Source of the DNA: Candidatus Aminicenantota bacterium
GTDB taxonomy: Bacteria; Acidobacteriota; Aminicenantia; Aminicenantales; Aminicenantaceae
Assembly: GCA_021162615.1 (NCBI GenBank)
Contig: JAGGYH010000086.1
Coordinates: 1-42,479 of the forward strand
Direction of reading: 5' to 3'
Length of the DNA stretch: 42,479 bases
The notes under the pieces were generated by a model. It was given only the letters and a program-made list of their open reading frames with translations. It had not been told where the DNA came from and did no database searches. Made by a program: the position numbers and the translations under genes. This document shows positions 28,752-38,316 of this stretch, in pieces (the stretch's first letter is position 1; the number at the start of each line of letters is the position of its first letter).

Positions 28752-29848
28752 AAATATCCTTGAATAATGATATCATCCCCTATCTTAAATGTATTCATTT
28801 TTTTCAGTTTCAAAGATTTTTTTATGGTCTCTGCTCCTTTTCCCTGATAAAAACAAGGGGCGCCTTTGCCTCCTATTAATTTTGGAGACACGGAAATAAT
28901 CATTTTATCTGCGGTTTTGGATTCAAGCATATGTGTATGGAGCTCAGCTCCTCCTTCAACAAGCACACTGGATATCTGGTTCTTTCCCAGCCAGGCAAGC
29001 GCTTTCTTTATATCTATTTTGTTGTTTTTTGGGACAATGGGTATGACCTTTACTCCTTTTTTTTGTAAAGCGTCTTTTTTTTCTAGAGGGGATGTCTTGA
29101 GTGTAAAAATGACCACTTCTCCTTTTGACAAGGTCTTAAGTACCTTGGACTGAAGCGGAATGCGGAGGTTTGAGTCCAGAATGACCCTGGTAATGGTTTT
29201 TCCGGCCCATGCCGGATGCCTTACTGTCAATCTGGGGTCATCTTTCAATATTGTGTTTATCCCTACCATTATGGCATCATGCTCCCCTCTTATTAGGTGC
29301 ATGTATTTTCTTGTTTGGGAAGATGAAATCCATTTTGATGCATATGTTTTTGTGGCTGTTTTTCCGTCTAGGCTCAGTGCTGTTTTTAGGGTTATGAAAG
29401 GTATTTCATACTGGATATATTTTATATAAGCTTCATTGATTCGTTTGTTTTTCTCTTCAAGAAGGCCTAAGGAGACCTGGATACCTGCCTGTTTCATCAT
29501 TTCTATTCCTTTTCCGTTGACTAGCGGATTAGGGTCTATGGATGAGACGACTATTCTCTTGAGCTGGGCACTGATGATTTTATCAATACACGGAGGCGTT
29601 CTCCCCCAGTGCACACAGGGCTCCAGATTAATATAAGCCGTTGCCTTATTGGCTCTGGAGCCTGCTTTTGCCAGGGCCACGGCTTCGGCATGAGCTTTTC
29701 CAGGTCTTTCATGATAACCGTGACCGATAATGACTCCATTTTTTACTATCACGGCCCCCACATAAGGGTTCGGGCTCGTCCAGCCGAAGGCTTTTTCAGC
29801 AAGAGCATAGCACATTTGAAGGTAGGATATATCTTTATGAACATTCAT
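28748..29848 (-). CDS. ribD: Bifunctional riboflavin deaminase/reductase
   Basis: HAEAVAL, NLEPCVHWGRTPPC, KTALSLDGKTAT, VEGGAELH. Confidence 0.95.
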   Translation of the reverse strand: MNVHKDISYLQMCYALAEKAFGWTSPNPYVGAVIVKNGVIIGHGYHERPGKAHAEAVALAKAGSRANKATAYINLEPCVHWGRTPPCIDKIISAQLKRIVVSSIDPNPLVNGKGIEMMKQAGIQVSLGLLEEKNKRINEAYIKYIQYEIPFITLKTALSLDGKTATKTYASKWISSSQTRKYMHLIRGEHDAIMVGINTILKDDPRLTVRHPAWAGKTITRVILDSNLRIPLQSKVLKTLSKGEVVIFTLKTSPLEKKDALQKKGVKVIPIVPKNNKIDIKKALAWLGKNQISSVLVEGGAELHTHMLESKTADKMIISVSPKLIGGKGAPCFYQGKGAETIKKSLKLKKMNTFKIGDDIIIQGYL

Positions 29849-30735
29849 GATAAAAGAGCCTGTGTGAATTCTTGAGGAGAAAATTCAAGCATATCCTTTT
29901 CATTCTCTCCTATGCCTATGAGCTTTATGGGAAGATCCAGTTCATCGACTATGCTTATCACACTTCCCCCCTTAGCTGTTCCGTCAAGCTTGGATAAAAA
30001 GATCCCTGTCAATCCGGAAAATTTTGAAAATTCTTTTGCCTGATGGAGGGCATTTTGCCCGATGCTTGCGTCAAGTACCAGAAGAACTTCATGCGGGGCG
30101 CCTTGGATTTCTCTTGCAATGATTTTCTTGATTTTTTCCAGTTCGCTCATAAGGTTAATATTGGTGTGCAGACGGCCGGCTGTATCTATAAGGAGTATTT
30201 GATACTGTTTGGCTTTAAAAGATTGAATAGCGTCATAGGTTACGGCTGCGGGGTCGGAGCCATAGGAGCTTTTTATGACCGGAATATTTAGTTTTTTCCC
30301 CCATTCAGAGAGCTGTTCCTGGGCAGCGGCCCTGAAGGTATCTGCTGCCACCATGAGCACTTTTTCTCCCTTTTTTTTGAAATGATAGGCAGTTTTGGCG
30401 AGGGATGTGGTTTTGCCTCCTCCGTTTGTTCCAACAAACATGACAACGGTACCGCTGGGGTTTGTGTTTAGCTTTGAAGAAAATTTTGAGAATATCCCGT
30501 TTATCTCATCCGCTAAAAGCTGCTTGACAGCTGGAAAGGAGTCCGTTTTTTTACTTTTTTCTTTGAGATTGGAAATGATTTTTTCAGAAGCAGCTATCCC
30601 GAAATCGGTAAGAAGAAGGGATTCCATAAGGTCATTCAGGATATCTTCTCTTTTCTTCGGAGATTTAAAGGCTTCTTTGATTTTATCGTTAAATATTTTC
30701 CTTGTCCGGGAAAGTTTGTCCTTTAATAGAGCCAT
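29845..30735 (-). CDS. ftsY: Signal recognition particle receptor FtsY (short form)
   Basis: [52 protein letters not shown]. No long acidic A domain. Confidence 0.94.
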   Translation of the reverse strand: MALLKDKLSRTRKIFNDKIKEAFKSPKKREDILNDLMESLLLTDFGIAASEKIISNLKEKSKKTDSFPAVKQLLADEINGIFSKFSSKLNTNPSGTVVMFVGTNGGGKTTSLAKTAYHFKKKGEKVLMVAADTFRAAAQEQLSEWGKKLNIPVIKSSYGSDPAAVTYDAIQSFKAKQYQILLIDTAGRLHTNINLMSELEKIKKIIAREIQGAPHEVLLVLDASIGQNALHQAKEFSKFSGLTGIFLSKLDGTAKGGSVISIVDELDLPIKLIGIGENEKDMLEFSPQEFTQALLS

Positions 30736-30747
30736 GATATAGAATGA

Positions 30748-30776
30748 ATTATATTTTTCATGCCCATCATTGTCAA
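30748..30776 (-). promoter_or_regulatory. Consensus promoter for ftsY-ribD-ribE-ribBA
   Basis: Minus-strand TTGACA-N17-TATAAT (both hexamers perfect), -10 ends 13 nt before the ATG. Confidence 0.85.
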
Positions 30777-30848
30777 TGCGCGCAAACCGTGTTTGGTTTT
30801 AAAATGAAGCGGCTTTGGTTAATAATCTTTGGAGTTTGAGCGCTAACT

Positions 30849-32567
30849 ATGTTAAATTTAAATTTAATGGATGAGAACATATGGCTGCTGCCCGAGCCTG
30901 ATAAAAGGGTGCCTATTCTGGCTTCAGAACTGGGACTCTCCTTAGAAACTGCTCAGATTCTTTTTAATAGAGGCATCACAACAAAAGAGGAGGCCCAAAA
31001 ATTTCTCTTTTCCGATCTCAGCGACTTGAATGATCCTTATCAAATGGATGGGATGGAAGAAGCTGTCTCCAGGATTGAAAAGGCAGTAAGGGATAAGCAG
31101 AAAATCCTTGTTTTCGGGGACTATGATGTGGATGGGATCCTTTCTGTGGTGGTTTTTATGAAAGCGATCGAGTCCTTAGGGGGCTGTATCGATTATTTTA
31201 TACCAGATAGGTTAGAGGACGGATACGGTATTAAAGACAAGCACATGAAGATGATGCTGGAACGCAAAGTAAAACTAATGGTCAGTGTGGACTGCGGAAT
31301 AAAAGCCGTTGATTTTACGGAGAAAGCAAGAGCTCATGGTGTGGATGTGATCATTACGGATCATCATCAGCCCGGACCGGATATCCCTAAAGCCGTGGCT
31401 GTTCTCAATCCTGCTTTAAGCCGTTCTTCCTATCCTGATAAAGACCTGGCAGGCATAGGCGTGATTTTCAAACTGATCCAGGCGCTTATGGAAAGGAGGA
31501 AAAAAGGCTCTGTTCTTTCTCATTACCTGAAGCTCGTTTCGATTGGCACCATTGCTGATGTGGTCAGATTAAGAGGTGAAAACAGGATTTTCGTCAAATA
31601 CGGTCTTGAAGGCTTGAGAGACGTATCCAATATGGGGCTGAAGAATTTACTTTCCATCTGCGGGATTGAGTGCAGAGACGTAACTGCAGGAGATGTGGGA
31701 TTTAGGATCGCTCCAAGGCTCAATGCGGCAGGAAGGTTGGGCAGGGTAGACCTTTCCGTAGACCTTTTTCGGGTCAGGGATAAAAAAGAAAGTGAAGACA
31801 TAGCTCTGTATCTGAATAAATTGAACTCATTACGGCAGAAATCTGAGGTGGATATATTTAACCAGGCAGTAGAAAAAATAGAAAAGAACAATCTGGACAA
31901 AAGATACAAGATGCTCATTTTGGGAAGCGAGGAGTGGCATAGAGGGGTCATAGGCATTGTCGCCTCCAGGTTAAAAGATATGTACCACAGGCCGGTGCTG
32001 CTGTTTTCTTATAAAAACGGAAAGGCGTTCGGCTCAGGGAGAAGCATTAAAGAGTTTTCTCTTATTAACTGCCTGAGGAACAGCAGTCATCTTTGTACGA
32101 GTTACGGAGGGCATCCCTTGGCTGTCGGATGCGAGATACTCCGAAGCCATTTTGATGAATTCAGAAGGGAAACAAACGATTATGCCGATTCAGAAATTAA
32201 TGATACGGATCTGAAAAGAAAAATCAAAATAGACGCAAAAATTGGTTTTAGAGAAATAACAGATTCTTTTTTAGAAGAGATCGACCTGATCAAGCCCTAT
32301 GGAGCCGGAAATCCCAGGCCTGTGTTTTTATCGGAGAAAATCTGCATGGCTTCCAGGCCGCAGGTTCTCAAAGGAAAGCACGGCAAGTTCATGGTAAAAA
32401 AAGACGAAAGGGTTTTTGAAGCTATGGGCTGGGGGAAAAAGGACTGGGTCGAGGGTGTTGAACGAGGGGATCGGGCAGATATTGTTTACTCTTTCAGTCA
32501 CAATGAATATCTTGGAAAAAAGCGTTTGAATTTTGTTCTGCATGATATAAGGTCAGTAAAAAGATGA
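30849..32567 (+). CDS. recJ: Single-stranded-DNA-specific exonuclease RecJ
   Basis: VFGDYDVDGILSVVV, DCGIKAVD, ITDHHQPG, APRLNAAGRLG, GSGRS. Confidence 0.95.
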   Translation: MLNLNLMDENIWLLPEPDKRVPILASELGLSLETAQILFNRGITTKEEAQKFLFSDLSDLNDPYQMDGMEEAVSRIEKAVRDKQKILVFGDYDVDGILSVVVFMKAIESLGGCIDYFIPDRLEDGYGIKDKHMKMMLERKVKLMVSVDCGIKAVDFTEKARAHGVDVIITDHHQPGPDIPKAVAVLNPALSRSSYPDKDLAGIGVIFKLIQALMERRKKGSVLSHYLKLVSIGTIADVVRLRGENRIFVKYGLEGLRDVSNMGLKNLLSICGIECRDVTAGDVGFRIAPRLNAAGRLGRVDLSVDLFRVRDKKESEDIALYLNKLNSLRQKSEVDIFNQAVEKIEKNNLDKRYKMLILGSEEWHRGVIGIVASRLKDMYHRPVLLFSYKNGKAFGSGRSIKEFSLINCLRNSSHLCTSYGGHPLAVGCEILRSHFDEFRRETNDYADSEINDTDLKRKIKIDAKIGFREITDSFLEEIDLIKPYGAGNPRPVFLSEKICMASRPQVLKGKHGKFMVKKDERVFEAMGWGKKDWVEGVERGDRADIVYSFSHNEYLGKKRLNFVLHDIRSVKR

Positions 32568-32626
32568 ACACCGCCATTTTTTTATGAAGGAATCAGGATA
32601 ATAGATATAGATAGAAAAGGACACAT

Positions 32627-34501
32627 ATGTTTAATAAAATAAAAGCAAAGCAGGTCAGGCCTGCCTTGATATTCAGGCATTTGACCTTATTATTGCTTGT
32701 TCTGGCCGTTGTCATTATCGGAGCGGACATCATTTCAAGGTCAGGGAAGAAAGTAAATATTTCCCTGTCAGATGAGGAATTGAAGGAACAGAAAGTCGAA
32801 CAAAGGGAAGACGTGCTCTATTTAGAGGATAAGAAAGGGAGGCCTGTGCTTGAATCAAAAGCCGGCCGGCAGTATCTGGGTGAGGACGGATTTTACCACC
32901 TTGAAGGAGATGTATTGATAAAATTTTTGAAGCGTGCTGAGGGTGAAGATGTCATTTTAAAAGGAGATGAGATTCTCCATGACAGGGAAGGAAGCCGGTT
33001 TGTTCTCAAAGGAAATGCTGTCATAGAATTTAAGGACCTTTCAATCAAATCTTCTTACCTTGAGTATAAAAGCGAAGAGCATGTGATGACCACGGACAAA
33101 GGGGTGTCTTTTTCTTCCGATAGGATTAAAGGGCGGGGGCAGAACATGATCTGCTGGGAAAGAGAAAAGGAAGTAAAGATTCAGGATAACGTGCATCTGG
33201 AATTGATTCAGGATGATGAGGGTTCAAAGGTCATTCATGTGAGCGGAGATGAGCTGTTTTATACACAGAAATGGGGGAACGGTTATATGGAAGGTCATGT
33301 AAAGATTAAAGCCGGGCGAAACTCTATCAGTACAGAACGGATGGAGTTTTATCTTCCCCCGGATAAGGACTTTTTAAGGTCAGTGAACTTAAAAGGAAGT
33401 GTCAAAGGAGACCTTTTTTTGGAATCCTCATCCAAAAACAGCCCTAAGGTTCAGGAGTACAAAGCAGAGGCTGAGGAGATATTTGTAAGGTTTTTCAAAT
33501 ACCTTGACATCCCCCAAAGAATCGCTGCTAAAGGCAACTGCTCGATTGATGCGGTCAAAGCAGACCTGGGTTTCCATCGAATCCGGTCAGGAAGGTTTGT
33601 TGTTGATTTCACTAAAGACGGCAAAACGAAGGACTTTTCAGGCGCTGATAATGTTATAGTTGAGGAAAATGAAGGAAATGGCAAAAGGCTGATAAAAGGG
33701 CATAAGTTTTCAGTCGATAGTCAAGAGGAGATACTGACAGTATTTGGCAGTAAAACCCAGAGGGCAGAGATTTCTTCAGAAGAATATGAGATTTCTGCTG
33801 ATAAAATATCCAGCGGTTTGGATGGAAGCAGCCTGGAAGCAAAAGGAGAAATAACAGGAGTGTTCCTGCCTTCTGAAAGCGGTAAAGTTAGTATCGGAAT
33901 CTTTTCAAGCTCGCAGCTTGTGTTCATCTCATCGGATACAATGAGATATTTGAATGAACAAGACCGTTTTATATTTAAAGGAAAAGTAAAACTATGGCAG
34001 GAGCAGGAAATGCTGAACACAGAGGAACTCATAATTAGAAGAGAAAATGGGGGATTAACAGCCGTAAAGGGCGTTCAAACAATCCTTGGTTTTAAAAACA
34101 GGGAAGGAGAAGAAAAAAACATTAAAATCACCTCGAATGTTATGGAATTTAACCCGGAAGAAAATAAAATTTCCTATATGCAGGAATGTTCTTTGAATAC
34201 AGAGCAGATCCTTTTGAATGCAGAGACCCTATCCATACTTATGAAAGAGGATGATAATGAGTTAGACGTAATCATTGCAAGGGATTCAGTGACGTTCAAA
34301 ACAGGGGGATATGAAGCAAGAGGTGAGGAAGCTGTGTACACTCTGGAAGATGAAAGGATGGTCTTGACAGGAAACCCTGTTCTTATAGAAGAAAACGGAG
34401 GAAGGACGAATGGAGACAAATTGACTTTTTTTATGGCCGATGATAGAATCATCATCGAAAACAGAGGAGACCAAAGATCAGTAACTGTGATAAAGAAGTG
34501 A
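32627..34501 (+). CDS. Large membrane-anchored LptC/LptA (OstA-like) LPS-transport protein
   Basis: N-terminal TM (LTLLLLVLAVVIIGADII), then repeated GxAxIE/GNV-type OstA beta repeats (FVLKGNAVIEF, YMEGHVKIKAG, EAKGEITGVF, FKGKVKLWQ, LTGNPVLIE); upstream of lptB. Confidence 0.8.
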   Translation: MFNKIKAKQVRPALIFRHLTLLLLVLAVVIIGADIISRSGKKVNISLSDEELKEQKVEQREDVLYLEDKKGRPVLESKAGRQYLGEDGFYHLEGDVLIKFLKRAEGEDVILKGDEILHDREGSRFVLKGNAVIEFKDLSIKSSYLEYKSEEHVMTTDKGVSFSSDRIKGRGQNMICWEREKEVKIQDNVHLELIQDDEGSKVIHVSGDELFYTQKWGNGYMEGHVKIKAGRNSISTERMEFYLPPDKDFLRSVNLKGSVKGDLFLESSSKNSPKVQEYKAEAEEIFVRFFKYLDIPQRIAAKGNCSIDAVKADLGFHRIRSGRFVVDFTKDGKTKDFSGADNVIVEENEGNGKRLIKGHKFSVDSQEEILTVFGSKTQRAEISSEEYEISADKISSGLDGSSLEAKGEITGVFLPSESGKVSIGIFSSSQLVFISSDTMRYLNEQDRFIFKGKVKLWQEQEMLNTEELIIRRENGGLTAVKGVQTILGFKNREGEEKNIKITSNVMEFNPEENKISYMQECSLNTEQILLNAETLSILMKEDDNELDVIIARDSVTFKTGGYEARGEEAVYTLEDERMVLTGNPVLIEENGGRTNGDKLTFFMADDRIIIENRGDQRSVTVIKK

Positions 34502-34504
34502 ACG

Positions 34505-35233
34505 ATGGATACTTACTTAGAAGCGATAGGACTGGAAAAAAGCTATCGAAAAAAGAAAGTCGTGCACAATGTTTCCATAAAGGTACGTAGAGGTGAGATT
34601 GTCGGTCTGCTGGGGCCAAATGGTGCGGGAAAAACAACCACCTTTGGATTGATTCTCGGTCATATTCCTCAGGATGCCGGGAAAATCTATTTGGATGGGA
34701 AAGATATAACCGATTTTCCTATGTATCTGAGAGCCAGGAAGGGTTTGCGCCTTCTTCCTCAGGAACCGTCCTCTTTCAGAAAGCTAAGTGTTGGAGACAA
34801 TATCTTAGCTGTGAGTGAGATCTTGCCTGATTCTTCTCCTCTAATTGAATCAGATGTGATGGGGATATTGAACGAATTCGGGTTGGGAGATCTTTTTGAA
34901 GAAAAAGCCGTAACCCTGTCCGGAGGAGAAAGGAGAAGGCTTGAAATTGCAAGGGCCCTGACTACCAATCCGGGTTATATCCTTCTGGATGAACCTTTTA
35001 CAGGAATAGACCCGTTAGCTATTTTTGACCTGCAGAAAGTTATCTTTTCACTCAAAGAAAGAGGCATCGGCCTGTTGATTACGGATCACAGTGTCAGGGA
35101 AACTCTAAAAATTACAGATCGGGCTTATATTATGGACAAAGGAGAGATATTGATCAAAGGGACTCCCGAAGAGGTGGTTCACTCAAAGCAGGTAAAATCA
35201 TCTTATTTAGGAGAAGAGTTCAGACTGGAGTGA
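34505..35233 (+). CDS. lptB: LPS export ABC transporter ATP-binding protein
   Basis: GLLGPNGAGKTTTF, LSGGERRRLEIARAL, YILLDEPFTGIDP, LITDHSVRETL. Confidence 0.95.
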   Translation: MDTYLEAIGLEKSYRKKKVVHNVSIKVRRGEIVGLLGPNGAGKTTTFGLILGHIPQDAGKIYLDGKDITDFPMYLRARKGLRLLPQEPSSFRKLSVGDNILAVSEILPDSSPLIESDVMGILNEFGLGDLFEEKAVTLSGGERRRLEIARALTTNPGYILLDEPFTGIDPLAIFDLQKVIFSLKERGIGLLITDHSVRETLKITDRAYIMDKGEILIKGTPEEVVHSKQVKSSYLGEEFRLE

Positions 35234-35262
35234 TATCTGGAAGTCAATATTAAGGAAAGAAT

Positions 35263-36708
35263 ATGGTTCTAAAACAGCAGTTAAGTCAAAAGCAGGTTCA
35301 AAAAATGGTCCTTGCACCTGCGTTGCAGCAGGCCATTAGGCTTCTTCCGCTGACAAATTTGGAGATTATTGAGGTCATAGATGTGGAATTAAGCGAGAAT
35401 CCTTTACTTGAGATAAAAGAAGAGACACAGAAAGAAGATAGGGAAGACCAGAAAGATAATAAGGAGCAGGAAACGAGCGCAGATGAAACAGGCGATTCTT
35501 TAGAACGAGAAGATGATAAGGAATTTGAAGCAATGTATGAGCAGTACTTTGACAACAGATTCAATTCCTTTTCCATGGAGAAAAAAGAATCCCCTGAATA
35601 TGAAAAATTTATCACAAAGGCTCCTTCTCTCTGGGAACGTCTCGACTGGCAAGCCAATATGACCTTTTTTTCAAAAAAGGAAAAGGAAATAGCTCAATAT
35701 ATCATAGGAAATATAGATGAAGACGGGTATCTGGCGACCTCTTTGAAGGATATTTCAAAAGCTGTTAAAGCTTCTTTGGATAAGGTCGAACAGGTGAGAA
35801 AGAAAATAATGAACTTTGATCCTGTTGGAGTGGGGAGTCTTTCTCTTAAAGAGGCACTTTTGGCTCAATTGGATTATATGGAAATTGAAAATGAAAATCT
35901 CAGAAATATCATTGAAAACCATCTTGGCCTTTTGGAAAGATCCCGTTATGAGGAACTGTCCAAACATTGTAACATTTCTCTTTCTGAGGTAAGAGAGGTC
36001 ATTGAAGAAATCAGGAGATTGAATCCGAGACCCGGAAGAAAATACACTCAGGAAAAAACGGATTATATTATCCCTGATATTCTTGTGGAGAAAGCAGATG
36101 ACAGGTACACCATAAAGGTTAACAACGAAGGGATTCCAAGCCTCAGGATAAATAAATTTTATAGAAAACTCATTGCACGCGCATCAAAGGACAATCCTGA
36201 AGCCTATGAGTTCTTAAAGGCTAAATTGAAAAAGGCATTCTGGTTTTTGCGGAGTCTGGACCAGAGAAATAATACCATTAATAAAGTGGCAAATTTTATT
36301 TTAGAGAAGCAGAAGGATTTTATAGAGAAAGGACTGGATTATATTAAGCCATTGACTTTGATTGAGCTGGCCCAGGAGATCGGGGTGCATGAATCCACTG
36401 TTGGACGCGTTGTAGCAAACAAACATATAATGACACCTCGAGGAGTGTTTCCTTTGAAATATTTCTTTCATAAAGCTCTTTCAAGGGATTCAGGTGAAGA
36501 GGTTTCCACCTTGAGAATAAAGGAAAAGATAAAAAAATTGGTTGAGGGAGAGGACAGGAAGAATCCATTGAGTGATGTTGAAATAAGCGATGTCCTGGCA
36601 AAAGAAAGTTTCAATATAGCGCGGCGAACAGTAGCAAAATACAGGAAACAATTAAAAATTCCGCCTTCTCATATAAGAAAGAGAAGATATTTGATGGAGG
36701 GATCATGA
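35263..36708 (+). CDS. rpoN: RNA polymerase sigma-54 factor
   Basis: N-terminal LKQQLSQKQVQKMVLAPALQQAIRLLPL and RpoN box ARRTVAKYRKQLKIPPSHIRKR. Confidence 0.96.
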   Translation: MVLKQQLSQKQVQKMVLAPALQQAIRLLPLTNLEIIEVIDVELSENPLLEIKEETQKEDREDQKDNKEQETSADETGDSLEREDDKEFEAMYEQYFDNRFNSFSMEKKESPEYEKFITKAPSLWERLDWQANMTFFSKKEKEIAQYIIGNIDEDGYLATSLKDISKAVKASLDKVEQVRKKIMNFDPVGVGSLSLKEALLAQLDYMEIENENLRNIIENHLGLLERSRYEELSKHCNISLSEVREVIEEIRRLNPRPGRKYTQEKTDYIIPDILVEKADDRYTIKVNNEGIPSLRINKFYRKLIARASKDNPEAYEFLKAKLKKAFWFLRSLDQRNNTINKVANFILEKQKDFIEKGLDYIKPLTLIELAQEIGVHESTVGRVVANKHIMTPRGVFPLKYFFHKALSRDSGEEVSTLRIKEKIKKLVEGEDRKNPLSDVEISDVLAKESFNIARRTVAKYRKQLKIPPSHIRKRRYLMEGS

Positions 36709-37232
36709 TAAACATAAATTATACAGGCAGACAGACAAACATTTCAGATGAAATAAGAGATTTTTGTGAAAAAAGGATCAAAAGTACGGAAAAGCTGATC
36801 AGTTCGCCTGCGGAGGTGGATATTATATTGTCAGTAGAAAAATACCGTCATAAAGTGGAGATCCATATTTCTTCAAAAGGATTCAACTTAAATGCGGCTG
36901 AGGAGACAAGGGATATGATTTCTTCCCTGGGACTTGCTTTTGATAATATTGAGAGGCAGATAAAAAAAGAGAAAGATAAGGTGAGGCACCGAAAAAGGAG
37001 AATAAGGAAGGAATCCGAGACCTTTGTGGTTGAGGGAGAATTGCAGAATAAGGGAAGGAGGATTATAAAAGATGATGATTATTCATTAAAACCAATGTCA
37101 CTGGACGAAGCAGCCCTGTTGTTTGACTCAAAAAAGAGAGATGTCTTTGTCTTCAGGACCCTTGAGAAACAAAATTGGGCGATTTTATATAAAAGGAAAG
37201 ATGGAAACCTGGGTCTGATCGAACTCGAATGA
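36705..37232 (+). CDS. hpf: Ribosome hibernation promoting factor (long form)
   Basis: INYTGRQTNISDEIRDFCEKRIKSTEKL plus C-terminal KPMSLDEAALLFDSKKRDVFVFRTLEKQNWAILYKRKDGNLGLIE. Confidence 0.92.
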   Translation: MININYTGRQTNISDEIRDFCEKRIKSTEKLISSPAEVDIILSVEKYRHKVEIHISSKGFNLNAAEETRDMISSLGLAFDNIERQIKKEKDKVRHRKRRIRKESETFVVEGELQNKGRRIIKDDDYSLKPMSLDEAALLFDSKKRDVFVFRTLEKQNWAILYKRKDGNLGLIELE

Positions 37233-37247
37233 AATAGAGAGATAAAA

Positions 37248-37718
37248 TTGAAAGTAAGCAATTTAATAACGAACAATATGGTCATTTTGGATTTGGAAAG
37301 CAATAGTCGTGACGAAATCATAAGGGAAATGGTCTCTTTTTTAAAGGCGAGAAAGAAGGAAATAAAAGAGAAAGACCTGTATGAGCGGCTGATACAAAGA
37401 GAGGAACTCGGCAGCACCGCTATTGGTGAGGGATTTGCCATTCCGCACTGTAAAGTTAAATCTGCAAAGGATTTGACTGTGCTTCTTGGGATATCCAGGA
37501 AAGGAGTTGATTTCCATTCTCAGGATAACAAGCCTTCATTCATATTTTTTCTGGTTGTTTCTTCTCCGGATAATCCGAGTGTCAATTTACAAGCTTTGGC
37601 GGCTATCGCCCATCTCATACGTAAGTCAAAAAATCTTATCAAAAAGATACTCAATGCTAAAAACATAAGTGAGGTTTTAACGGTTATCCAGGATGAAGAG
37701 GACCGTATAGATGAGTAA
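37248..37718 (+). CDS. ptsN: PTS IIA (Ntr-type)
   Basis: REELGSTAIGEGFAIPHCKV (active-site His), rpoN-hpf-ptsN context. Confidence 0.9.
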   Translation: MKVSNLITNNMVILDLESNSRDEIIREMVSFLKARKKEIKEKDLYERLIQREELGSTAIGEGFAIPHCKVKSAKDLTVLLGISRKGVDFHSQDNKPSFIFFLVVSSPDNPSVNLQALAAIAHLIRKSKNLIKKILNAKNISEVLTVIQDEEDRIDE

Positions 37719-38316
37719 GTCTGGCAAAAATTTTTCTGTCGAAGAAGAAAATTTGAACCAGAAAGTGGTTTCAGGGGGGCTGCTCCAGATCAATGGGCTC
37801 GGTGTCTTGATCAAGGGGGACAGTGGAATCGGAAAGAGCGAGAGTGCTCTTGAGTTGATATCGAGGGGATGGCGTTTTGTTTCTGACGATGTGACGAATA
37901 TAAAAAAAATATCAGAAGACAAACTCATAGGGACATCACCTTCTTTGAGCCGCTATTTTATGGAGATAAGAGGACTTGGAATTATCAATATCAAACAGAT
38001 TTTCGGATCCAAGGCCATTTGTAAACGCTCAAAGATAGATTTGGTTATAAACTTAAAAAAGTGGGAGCAGAATAAAGAATATGACCGCCTCGGTCTGGAG
38101 TCCCCGGAAAAACACGAACTGTTAGGAGTAAAAATCCCTCAGATTATCATCCCAGTCGCCCCGGGGAGGAATATCTCTACTTTGATAGAAGTAGCCTGTA
38201 AAGTGCAGGTGCTGAAAGAGAAAGGGTACCATGCCCCAAAGGAGATTACCTATAGACTGAAAAGGGACATTGCCTCAAAAGAAGGAAAAAGGAATAAAAA
38301 AATTGACAGATTATAA
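37711..38316 (+). CDS. hprK: Short HPr kinase/phosphorylase (catalytic domain only)
   Basis: GDSGIGKSESALELISRGWRFVSDD and MEIRGLGIINIKQIFG signature, IPVAPGRN. Confidence 0.9.
   Translation: MSKSGKNFSVEEENLNQKVVSGGLLQINGLGVLIKGDSGIGKSESALELISRGWRFVSDDVTNIKKISEDKLIGTSPSLSRYFMEIRGLGIINIKQIFGSKAICKRSKIDLVINLKKWEQNKEYDRLGLESPEKHELLGVKIPQIIIPVAPGRNISTLIEVACKVQVLKEKGYHAPKEITYRLKRDIASKEGKRNKKIDRL

Noticed and set aside
30736-30848. FMN riboswitch controlling the rib genes
   Set aside because: The predicted transcript has almost no leader and ribD lies downstream of ftsY by overlap; no RFN element pattern seen.
38270-38316. hprK/rapZ 47-bp overlap as an unusual overlapping gene
   Set aside because: Probably a start-call artefact; a TTG start at 38303 reduces the overlap to 14 bp and fits the RapZ N-terminus.
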